NCBI RefSeq assembly: GCF_018224015.1
Contig: NZ_JAGPOT010000009.1
Span: forward strand, 59,362 to 123,361
DNA: 64,000 bases
Direction of reading: 5' to 3'
DNA from: Pseudarthrobacter albicanus
Lineage (GTDB): Bacteria; Actinomycetota; Actinomycetes; Actinomycetales; Micrococcaceae
In this document: piece after piece, positions 1 to 6,838 of the stretch
Numbering within the stretch: position 1 is the first letter of the stretch
How the letters are laid out: every line of letters begins with the position of its first letter
The notes under the pieces: model-generated
What the model saw: the letters and a program-made list of their open reading frames with translations, nothing else
What the model was told of the DNA's origin: nothing
Databases searched by the model: none
Position numbers and translations under genes: made by a program

Positions 1-753
1 ATCACGCTGGCGCCCTGGGCCAACCGCGTCGAAGACGGGGTCTGGTACCTGGACGGCAGGAAGCAGCAGCTGGACATCACCGAGGTCCCGCGCAACAACG
101 CCAGCCACGGGCTGCTGCGCAACGCCTCCTACGGGCTCGTGGACGAATCCGCGTTTTCCGTGACCCTGGAGGCGGCCATCTTCCCGCAGCACGGCTACCC
201 CTTCCTGCTGCGGCACCGGGTCCGCTACGAACTGGCCGCGGACCTGGGCCTGGCCGTCCGGCAGACCCTCATCAACGACTCCGGCGCACGGGCGCCGTTC
301 GTCCTCGGCTCCCACCCCTATCTCCGGCTGGGCGAGGTGCCCAGCGGGGAGCTGACCGTGACGGTGGGCGCCCGCACCCGGCTCGTGACGGACGGGCGGC
401 TCATCCCGCGCAGCACGGAACCGGTCGGCGGGGACTTCGACCTGCGCGGCGGCCGGCAGGCTGCCGGACTGGAGATCGACTCCGCCTACACGGACCTGGA
501 GTTCGACGGCGGGGTGGCCCGCCACACGCTCCGGGCACCGGACGGGCGGAGCGTGAGCCTCTGGCAGGACGGGAGCTGCGGCTACGTCCACGTCTTCGTG
601 ACCACGAAGTTCCCGGGCCGGGCGTTGGCGGTGGCCATCGAGCCCATGACCGGGCCGGCGAATGCCTTCAACAGCGGGGAGGGCCTCCGCTGGCTGGCGC
701 CGGGGGAGCAGTTCAGCATGAACTGGGGCATCAGCGCGTCGCTGGCGGTCTGA
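1..753 (+). CDS. Aldose 1-epimerase (galactose mutarotase-like), 5' truncated by window edge
   Basis: The frame is open from base 1, so the start codon lies upstream; 250 residues are visible. Aldose 1-epimerases interconvert alpha and beta anomers of hexoses in the cytoplasm. The motif NNASHGLLR supplies a conserved His (residue 36 of the visible part). The stretch IDSAYTDLE and a late acidic AIEPMTGPANAFNSGE segment fit the catalytic Glu region of the galactose-mutarotase fold. The visible length suits a protein of about 290-310 residues missing its first 40-60. Upstream neighbours are unseen, so the physiological sugar is unknown. The family call is firm; substrate specificity is not. Confidence 0.88.
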   Translation: MTLAPWANRVEDGVWYLDGRKQQLDITEVPRNNASHGLLRNASYGLVDESAFSVTLEAAIFPQHGYPFLLRHRVRYELAADLGLAVRQTLINDSGARAPFVLGSHPYLRLGEVPSGELTVTVGARTRLVTDGRLIPRSTEPVGGDFDLRGGRQAAGLEIDSAYTDLEFDGGVARHTLRAPDGRSVSLWQDGSCGYVHVFVTTKFPGRALAVAIEPMTGPANAFNSGEGLRWLAPGEQFSMNWGISASLAV

Positions 754-854
754 GCCAGGAGGCCAGGACCTGCCCGGGGAGGCGGTTTCCCGCGCGCTTC
801 GCAGCCGGTTTCCGCGCGTTTCGCATTCGGGGCCCGCTGGGGAATCATGGGGCT

Positions 855-2183
855 ATGACGCCAGCTGAGGACGCCGCCCCACGAACCCGCTTCGATTCCG
901 CCACCCCGGTAACCGCCCGGGGCGGCGATGGGATGCCATCCCGCCGGGCACTGACGGACCGTGAGCTCGACCAGGAGATTCCCTACGGCGTCCGGATCGC
1001 GGCGTCATGGGCCTGGCGGATCGGGCTCATCCTCCTCGTGACCGGCGCACTCGTCTGGCTGCTGGGCAAGGTGAGTTTCCTCATCATCCCCGTCATGGTC
1101 GCCGCCCTGCTTGCAGGACTCCTGAGCCCCGTGGCGGGGTGGCTGGCCCGGCACCGGGTGCCGAAGGGTCTCGCCGTCGCGATCACTGTCCTTGGTTTCA
1201 TCGGCGTGATCGCCGGCGCCCTGGCGCTCGTGGGCCGGCAGCTCGTGTCCGGCTTCGGCGAACTCTGGTCCCAGGCGCTCGTCGGGATCCAGCAGATCCA
1301 GGACTGGCTGTCCGACGGCCCGCTGCATCTGACGGCGACCCAGATCGACCAGTACGTCAAAGACGCCACCGCGGCGCTGCAGAACAACAGCAGCAGCATC
1401 CTGAGCGGGGCGCTGAACTTCGGCAGCACCGCCGGCCATTTCGCCGCCGGGCTCGTCCTGTCGCTCTTCATCCTCATCTTCTTCCTGCTCGAGGGGAACC
1501 GGATCTGGGGCTTCCTGGTCCGGCTGCTGCCCCGGAAGGCGAGGCCCGCGACCTACGGGGCCGGCCGCCGGGGATGGTCCTCGATGGTCAGCTACGTGCG
1601 GGTCCAGATGTTCGTGGCGTTCGTCGACGCCGTCGGCATCGGGACGGGCGCCGCCATCATCGGCGTGCCGCTGGCGCTCCCGCTGGGGGTGCTGGTGTTC
1701 CTTGGCTCCTTCATTCCGATCGTGGGCGCGCTCGTCACGGGCGCCGTCGCCGTGCTGCTGGCCCTCGTGGCCAACGGGCCCGTCAACGCGCTGATCATGC
1801 TGGGCATCGTGCTGGCCGTCCAGCAGCTGGAAAGCCACATCCTGCAGCCCCTCGTGATGGGCAAGGCCGTGGCCCTGCATCCGGTGGCGGTCATCCTGTC
1901 AGTGGCGGCCGGATCTTACCTCGCGGGAATCCCCGGCGCGCTCTTCTCCGTGCCGATCCTCGCCGTAGCAAATACGTCAATTCGCTACATTGCCGGCAGA
2001 TCATGGGAACATGATGAAGTGCTGGCAACCGCGATTCCCCAGGGCATCCCTGCAACTGACGAGGCCGGCGCGGGCAACACCATCCAGGACGCCCACCTGC
2101 CGGGCGGCACGCCCGGCCGCCACGGCGCGCCCCACAACACCGGTGTTCCGGGCAGCGATGCCGGACGGGACGCCGGAGCCTGA
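855..2183 (+). CDS. AI-2E family transporter (YdiK/PerM-like membrane protein)
   Basis: This 442-residue polytopic membrane protein has a cytoplasmic N-terminal tail of about 50 residues followed by roughly eight hydrophobic segments. Paired helices lie at the start (ILLVTGALVWLLG..., VAALLAGLLSPVAGWLA). The conserved C-terminal core GSFIPIVGALVTG and the LESHILQPLVMGK motif are diagnostic of the AI-2E/UPF0118 family. Members were named for autoinducer-2 export in E. coli; others act as Na+/H+ antiporters, so the substrate here is not known. The ATG start matches the 5' edge of the family. Downstream ilvA follows after 21 bases and may be co-transcribed. Confidence 0.9.
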   Translation: MTPAEDAAPRTRFDSATPVTARGGDGMPSRRALTDRELDQEIPYGVRIAASWAWRIGLILLVTGALVWLLGKVSFLIIPVMVAALLAGLLSPVAGWLARHRVPKGLAVAITVLGFIGVIAGALALVGRQLVSGFGELWSQALVGIQQIQDWLSDGPLHLTATQIDQYVKDATAALQNNSSSILSGALNFGSTAGHFAAGLVLSLFILIFFLLEGNRIWGFLVRLLPRKARPATYGAGRRGWSSMVSYVRVQMFVAFVDAVGIGTGAAIIGVPLALPLGVLVFLGSFIPIVGALVTGAVAVLLALVANGPVNALIMLGIVLAVQQLESHILQPLVMGKAVALHPVAVILSVAAGSYLAGIPGALFSVPILAVANTSIRYIAGRSWEHDEVLATAIPQGIPATDEAGAGNTIQDAHLPGGTPGRHGAPHNTGVPGSDAGRDAGA

Positions 2184-2204
2184 CCCGAAGAAGGAGACTA
2201 GTTC

Positions 2205-3443
2205 GTGAATACCCTTGAGAGCCTGCCCGTCACGCTGGACGATGTCCTGGAGGCGCAGAAGCTGCTCGACGGGATTATTACGCGGACGCCGGTCGAGTCC
2301 TCGCGGGCCCTCGGCGCCATGGTGGGCGGCGAGGTGTTCCTCAAATGCGAAAACCTCCAGCGCGCCGGCTCCTTCAAGGTCCGCGGCGCCTACGTGCGGA
2401 TGGCCAAGCTCTCCGCCGAGGAGAAGAAGCGCGGCGTCGTCGCTGCCTCGGCCGGAAACCATGCCCAGGGCGTGGCGGTGGCCGCGAAGAGCCTGGGCAT
2501 CAAGGCCCGCATCTACATGCCGCTGGGCGTCGCCCTGCCCAAGCTCGCCGCCACCCGCAGCCATGGCGCCGAGGTCGTGCTGCACGGACACAACGTCGAC
2601 GAGGCCCTCGCGGAGGCAAAGCGCTACGCCGATGAAACCGGCGCGGTGTTCGTCCACCCCTTCGACGACGTCGACATCGTGGCCGGCCAGGGCACCGTCG
2701 GACTCGAAATCCTGGAGCAGGTCCCGAACGTTGACACCATCCTGATGGGCGTCGGCGGCGGCGGCCTGCTGGCCGGCGTCGCCGCGGCCGTCAAGGCCCG
2801 CGCGAAGGAACTCGGCCGCGAAATCCGCATCATCGGCGTCCAGGCCGAAAACGCGGCCGCCTACCCGCCCTCACTGGCCGCCGACGCCCTGGTCCCGCTC
2901 AAGCGCGTCTCCACGATGGCCGACGGCATCGCCGTGGGCCGCCCGGGCCAGCTGCCCTTCAGCATCATCCGCGAACTCGTCGACGACGTCGTCACCGTCA
3001 GCGAGGACGCCCTGGCCCGGGCGCTGATCTTCCTGCTGGAGCGCGCCAAGATGGTCGTCGAGCCTGCCGGGGCCGTGGGCGTCGCGGCGCTGATGGAAGG
3101 CAAGATCGAAAACCCCGGAACCGTCGCGGTGGTCCTCTCCGGCGGCAACATCGACCCGATGCTGATGCTCAAGGTCATCCAGCGCGGCCTCTCCGCCGCG
3201 GGCCGCTACATGACCGTGCGGATGATGCTGGACGACCGCCCCGGCTCGCTGGCCACGATCGCGCGCATCATCGCCGAAAACGACGCCAACGTCACCGGGC
3301 TGGACCACACGCGCGTCGGCGGCTCCATCAGCATGGGCGACGTCTCCATCACGGTCAACCTGGAGACCAAGGGCCACGAACACTGCGAGCAGGTCCTCGC
3401 GGCGCTCCGGGCCGAGGGCTTCCAGCCGATCGTGGTGCACTGA
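2205..3443 (+). CDS. ilvA: Threonine ammonia-lyase with C-terminal ACT domain
   Basis: A PLP enzyme that deaminates L-threonine to 2-oxobutyrate, feeding isoleucine synthesis or threonine catabolism. In this 412-residue protein the PLP Schiff-base lysine is K58 in AGSFKVRGAY. The phosphate-binding glycine loop GGGGLLAG is at 184-191. A single ACT domain occupies about residues 333-412. The length and single ACT domain resemble the TdcB/short IlvA type used by actinobacteria rather than the E. coli enzyme with two regulatory domains. The GTG start is preceded by a good GAAGGAG ribosome-binding site. The rhomboid gene begins 4 bases after the stop, suggesting translational coupling. Confidence 0.95.
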   Translation: MNTLESLPVTLDDVLEAQKLLDGIITRTPVESSRALGAMVGGEVFLKCENLQRAGSFKVRGAYVRMAKLSAEEKKRGVVAASAGNHAQGVAVAAKSLGIKARIYMPLGVALPKLAATRSHGAEVVLHGHNVDEALAEAKRYADETGAVFVHPFDDVDIVAGQGTVGLEILEQVPNVDTILMGVGGGGLLAGVAAAVKARAKELGREIRIIGVQAENAAAYPPSLAADALVPLKRVSTMADGIAVGRPGQLPFSIIRELVDDVVTVSEDALARALIFLLERAKMVVEPAGAVGVAALMEGKIENPGTVAVVLSGGNIDPMLMLKVIQRGLSAAGRYMTVRMMLDDRPGSLATIARIIAENDANVTGLDHTRVGGSISMGDVSITVNLETKGHEHCEQVLAALRAEGFQPIVVH

Positions 3444-3447
3444 CGCC

Positions 3448-4068
3448 ATGGCACTGGACGCGTTCAGGGGGGAACGGCGCGGCGCAGGCGATACGCCTGC
3501 CGCCCGCGCCCGCCGGGGCCTGCTGGTGGTGGGCTCGTTCGTGGTGCTGCTGTACCTGATCGAGATCATCAACACGCTCATGTTCCATTCCCTGAACCGC
3601 ACGTTCGGCCTGCGCCCGCGCAGCCTGGACGGGATCCTGGACATCCTGACGTTCCCGCTGCTGCACGCCAACCTGGCCCATCTGCTCTCCAACACGCTGC
3701 CGCTGATCATCTTCGGATTCCTGGTGTTCCTGTCCGGGCTGCGGGTATTCGTCACCGCGCTGGCCTCCAGCTGGCTGGGCTCCGGTGCCGTGGTGTGGCT
3801 GATCGGCCTCAACGTCACCGTGGGCGCGTCCGGGCTCGTCTTCGGGCTCTTCGCGTTCCTGCTGGTGCGCGGCTTCATCAACCGAAACTGGTGGCAGATC
3901 CTGCTCTCCGTGGTGCTGTTCATGGCCTACGGCAGCATCCTGTTCGGCGTCCTGCCGAGCGTGGCAAGCTTCGTGTCCTGGCAGGCGCACCTCGGCGGAG
4001 CGATCGGCGGCGTCGCGGCGGCGCTCCTCCTGGGCGCCGGCCGGGAGGGCCGGCTGCGCACCCGCTAG
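3448..4068 (+). CDS. Rhomboid family intramembrane serine protease
   Basis: This 206-residue membrane protein has about six transmembrane segments. Catalytic residues are visible: Ser128 in GASG (126-129) and His181 in WQAHLGGAIGG. The oxyanion/stabilising motif HANLAHLLSN (H73, H78, N82) sits in the second helix, as in bacterial GlpG-type enzymes. Rhomboids cleave transmembrane substrates within the bilayer; no substrate can be inferred here. The start lies 4 bases after the ilvA stop, so the two are likely one transcript, though no metabolic link is obvious. Confidence 0.93.
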   Translation: MALDAFRGERRGAGDTPAARARRGLLVVGSFVVLLYLIEIINTLMFHSLNRTFGLRPRSLDGILDILTFPLLHANLAHLLSNTLPLIIFGFLVFLSGLRVFVTALASSWLGSGAVVWLIGLNVTVGASGLVFGLFAFLLVRGFINRNWWQILLSVVLFMAYGSILFGVLPSVASFVSWQAHLGGAIGGVAAALLLGAGREGRLRTR

Positions 4069-4093
4069 AATCCCGGCCCGCCGCAGGTATGAG

Positions 4094-4194
4094 GCCCGGC
4101 TTGGCCGGGCAGGCCGCCGTCCGGGGGGACTTTGGAGCCGATCCGGGCACCTGGGCGGCTAAACGACGGCGTGTCCGCGCCAAAGTGCCCCCGG
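4094..4194. repeat. Intergenic hairpins after the rhomboid gene (repeat-family variant)
   Basis: A short GC hairpin (GCCCGGC / GCCGGGC, 4094-4110) is followed by a larger inverted repeat. Its arms are 4121-4135 and 4180-4194 and match at 14 of 15 positions (CCGGGGGGACTTTGG against the complement of CCAAAGTGCCCCCGG). The core CACTTTGG/CCAAAGTG resembles the CACTTG-type hairpins at 22.36 and 23.4 kb. There is no T-tract, so a simple terminator role is doubtful. Confidence 0.5.
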
Positions 4195-4240
4195 ACCGCG
4201 CCCCCGGACCGCGCCGCGGGCCCGCGCGAGGCTGCCGGAA

Positions 4241-4287
4241 ACAACAAACGACGCCGGCCCTCCCGCTGCGGGGGAGGGCCGGCGTCG
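4241..4287 (-). terminator. Rho-independent terminator of greA
   Basis: Read on the minus strand, a long perfect GC stem (CGACGCCGGCCCTCCC and its complement, 4249-4264 with 4272-4287) closes a short loop. It is followed by a T-rich run, GTTTGTTGTTT. It lies 28 bases past the greA stop, as expected for an intrinsic terminator. Confidence 0.85.
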
Positions 4288-4314
4288 TGGTAACCGGTGC
4301 GCTGAATCCGGGTC

Positions 4315-4809
4315 TTAGCCGGCGTACGGCTTGGCCGAGATGATCTCGACGGTGATGACCTTGCCGTTGGGGGCGGTGTAGCTGAGCGACTCGCCCTCCT
4401 TGTGGCCCACGATGGCTGCGCCAAGGGGGGATTTTTCGCTGAAGACGTCGAGGTCCGAGTCTCCGGCGATTTCACGGGAGCCGAGCAGGAACGTCTCTTC
4501 GTCGCCGGCGATCCTGGCCACCACGAGCATGCCGGGCTCGACGATTCCGTCGTCGGCCGGGGATTCGCCCACGTGCGCATCCCGGAGCAGCGCGGTGAGC
4601 TGGCGGATGCGGGCTTCGATCTTGCCCTGCTCCTCCTTGGCCGCGTGGTAGCCGCCGTTCTCCTTGAGGTCGCCTTCCTGGCGCGCAGCCTCGATCTTCT
4701 GGACGATATCCGCCCGGCCAGGGCCGGAAAGGTGGTCCAGCTCTGCCTTCAGGCGGTCAAAAGCTTCCTGGGTAAGCCAAGCTGCAGTTGCGCTGTTGGT
4801 GGTAGACAC
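4315..4809 (-). CDS. greA: Transcription elongation factor GreA
   Basis: GreA inserts its coiled coil into the secondary channel of RNA polymerase and stimulates cleavage of backtracked RNA. This 164-residue protein has the N-terminal coiled-coil hairpin (about residues 10-80), with a tip GDLKENGGYHAAKEEQ carrying the conserved acidic residues. A C-terminal FKBP-like domain includes the SPLGAAIVGHKEGE signature. The frame stays open upstream, but GTG at 4809 is chosen because AAAAGGAGAAG lies just before it and the protein then has normal family length. It is monocistronic, with a promoter at 4907-4934 and a strong terminator. Its position next to DUF4307 and mca is a conserved actinobacterial arrangement. 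Confidence 0.95.
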   Translation of the reverse strand: MSTTNSATAAWLTQEAFDRLKAELDHLSGPGRADIVQKIEAARQEGDLKENGGYHAAKEEQGKIEARIRQLTALLRDAHVGESPADDGIVEPGMLVVARIAGDEETFLLGSREIAGDSDLDVFSEKSPLGAAIVGHKEGESLSYTAPNGKVITVEIISAKPYAG

Positions 4810-4906
4810 GGACTTCTCCTTTTTGTGGTCAAACAAGCAAAGACCCCGCCACGGTGGCCACTTTTCAGACTCAGTAACCAGCTCAGCGGGGGAAACGTAT
4901 TGGTCC

Positions 4907-4934
4907 ATTGTAGTCAATCCTGTGGATAAACCAA
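4907..4934 (-). promoter_or_regulatory. Promoter of greA, with an embedded DnaA box
   Basis: On the minus strand, TTGGTT (-35) is separated by 16 bases from TACAAT (-10), giving a leader of about 90 nt before greA. The 9-mer TTATCCACA, a perfect DnaA-box sequence, covers 4921-4929, straddling the end of the -35 and the spacer. Confidence 0.65.
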
Positions 4935-5000
4935 AGGTTGCAGCGGCGTGGGTCACCCCGCGTTATTCCGCGTTATCCCGTGTACACCGCACGCCGCGGA

Positions 5001-5459
5001 CTATTGTGCGTTGCCCGGGACCCAGCAGCCGTCGACGACGCCGGTCACGGCCTGTGACTCGGTGCGCACCAGCGCCCGGTGCACTGTGGTCCGGCCGCCG
5101 TCCTCGCCGGCGCCGGCGGCGTTGGGCCCCACATCCACCACTTTCCAGCCGACGACGGCAAACTTGGCATCGAGGGCCTTGACCGCGCATTTAGCATCCG
5201 TTGCGGGGTCCTTGGTGACCTGGAAGTCGATTTCCGCGAGCGTGGCGTCGGGGGTGCTGTAGCCGATGTCCTTGAAGCTGACCGCGGCGGTGGCGGACGA
5301 CGTCGAGATCCACGCCATGAATCCGATGCCGGCCGCGAGGGCAGCGATCAGGATGCTGCGTTTGGCAGTGCTGGTTAGCGCACGCTTCTGGCCACCGTAA
5401 CGATTGGCTAGGCTGGTAGAGGCCGGCTCGGGCGCGGCAGACTGATCCTCGGAACTCAC
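5001..5459 (-). CDS. DUF4307 domain-containing membrane protein
   Basis: This 152-residue protein has one transmembrane helix (about residues 34-54, ILIAALAAGIGFMAWI) and an extracytoplasmic domain with two cysteines (AKCAVKA and DGCWVPG) that could form a disulfide. The family is actinobacterial and of unknown function, and is typically found between greA and the mycothiol conjugate amidase gene, as here. It is divergent from mca with about 85 bases between starts. Start choice: GTG 5459 is used; an in-frame TTG directly upstream is equally open and no clear Shine-Dalgarno separates them. Confidence 0.85.
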   Translation of the reverse strand: MSSEDQSAAPEPASTSLANRYGGQKRALTSTAKRSILIAALAAGIGFMAWISTSSATAAVSFKDIGYSTPDATLAEIDFQVTKDPATDAKCAVKALDAKFAVVGWKVVDVGPNAAGAGEDGGRTTVHRALVRTESQAVTGVVDGCWVPGNAQ

Positions 5460-5544
5460 CAACCCAGTTTAGTGTGGATCCGGCGGGGAAATTTCCGCGC
5501 TCCCGCCGAACGAAACCTGCAGAAGAAAGAGGAGCCGTCCCAAG

Positions 5545-6450
5545 ATGACAGCGTCCCCCAGCCCGTCAGCGCCGCTCCGGCTGCTGTCTGTCCATGCGCA
5601 TCCCGACGACGAATCCAGCAAGGGCGCCGCCACGATGGCCCTGTACGCGGCCGCGGGCGTGGACGTCCTGGTGGCGACCTGCACCGATGGCTCGCGCGGG
5701 GACATCCAGAACCCGGCGATGGCGGGCCAGCCGCACCCTGCGCGTGACATGGCAGGCGCCCGCCGGCTGGAGATGAACCGGGCGGCCCGGATCCTCGGGG
5801 TCCGCCAGCGCTGGCTGGGCTTCGTGGATTCCGGGCTGCCGGAAGGCGATCCCCTGCCGCCCCTGCCGGCCGGCTCCTTCGCGGTGCAACCGCTGGAACG
5901 GGCGGCTGCACCGCTGGTCAGGCTGGTCCGCGAGTTCCGGCCGCAGGTGATCGTCAGCTACGACGAGAACGGCGGCTACCCGCATCCGGACCACATCATG
6001 GCGCACCGGGTGGCGGTCGAGGCCTTCGAAGCCGCCGGGGATCCCGCCCGGTACCCGGGAACCGGCGGGCCGTGGGAGCCCGCCAAGCTCTACTACGACC
6101 GTGCCTTCAGCCCGGACCGCTTCCGCGCCCTCCACCTCGCCCTGACGGAAGCCGGCCTGCAGTCCCCGTATGCCGAACGTCTCGCAGCGTGGCTTGAGGC
6201 CGACGCGGAAGGCCACACCCCGCCGGCACCCTCGCACCCCACCACCACCCAGATTGAGTGCGGGGACTTCTTTGAAGCCCGCGACGACGCGCTCCGGGCG
6301 CACCGCACCCAGGTGGACCCGGAGGGCTTCTTCTTCGCGGTGTCCGCGGCGATGCAGCGCCGGATCTGGCCGTGGGAAGACTACTTCCTCGCCCAGTCCC
6401 GGATCCCCGCCGAGCTGCCCGAAACGGACCTCTTCGCCGGGCTAAGATAG
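5545..6450 (+). CDS. mca: Mycothiol S-conjugate amidase
   Basis: Mca hydrolyses mycothiol S-conjugates to a mercapturic acid and glucosaminyl-inositol, detoxifying electrophiles in mycothiol-using actinobacteria. This 301-residue protein of the PIG-L/LmbE fold carries the zinc site HAHPDDE (H19, D22) and HPDH at 147-150. The long body and C-terminal FFFAVSAAMQRRIWPWEDYF fit Mca rather than the shorter deacetylase MshB, with which it could otherwise be confused. The start ATG follows GAAAGAGGAG. Its presence is one of the clearest taxonomic markers in the window. Confidence 0.93.
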   Translation: MTASPSPSAPLRLLSVHAHPDDESSKGAATMALYAAAGVDVLVATCTDGSRGDIQNPAMAGQPHPARDMAGARRLEMNRAARILGVRQRWLGFVDSGLPEGDPLPPLPAGSFAVQPLERAAAPLVRLVREFRPQVIVSYDENGGYPHPDHIMAHRVAVEAFEAAGDPARYPGTGGPWEPAKLYYDRAFSPDRFRALHLALTEAGLQSPYAERLAAWLEADAEGHTPPAPSHPTTTQIECGDFFEARDDALRAHRTQVDPEGFFFAVSAAMQRRIWPWEDYFLAQSRIPAELPETDLFAGLR

Positions 6451-6502
6451 AGGCAGCCCAGTAGACGAAGCCCCGCCGCCAGATCCCACAGAAGGTTCCC
6501 CA

Positions 6503-6838
6503 GTGCATTCCTTGCTCCTCGCCCTGACCACAGCCCCGGCGCCGGCCCCGTCGCCGGCGCTGCGTCCGGGACTTTCCCAGGACCAGGTCACCCCCGGCCT
6601 GCTGGGCTTCCTGCTGACCGCCTTCATCGTGGTGCTGACCGCGCTGCTGATCGTGGACATGGTGCGGCGCATCCGCCGGGTGCGCTACCGTGCGCAGGTG
6701 GAGGAAGAAGGCGCTGCTGCCGAAGCGGTGACGGACGACGCCGGCCAGGACCCGCCGGCCGCCGGCGCCCCGGGTGCTGCCAACGCCGCCGATTTCCGGC
6801 CGGAAACGAACGGTCATGCAGGGCCCGGAAACCGCTGA
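6503..6838 (+). CDS. Small single-pass membrane protein, unknown function
   Basis: This 111-residue protein has a short N-terminal Ala/Pro-rich segment, one strong transmembrane helix (about residues 31-53), a basic stretch MVRRIRRVRYRAQ immediately after it, and an acidic, disordered cytoplasmic tail. I do not recognise a functional domain. It sits between mca and the YyaL-like gene, as Rv1083 does in mycobacteria (recalled, not checked). The GTG start has AGAAGG upstream. Its 3' end overlaps the next gene by 23 bases. Confidence 0.75.
   Translation: MHSLLLALTTAPAPAPSPALRPGLSQDQVTPGLLGFLLTAFIVVLTALLIVDMVRRIRRVRYRAQVEEEGAAAEAVTDDAGQDPPAAGAPGAANAADFRPETNGHAGPGNR

Noticed and set aside
4810..4956. 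Extended GreA N-terminus or separate peptide upstream
   Set aside because: The stretch overlaps the greA promoter and leader; the strong ribosome-binding site lies just before GTG 4809.
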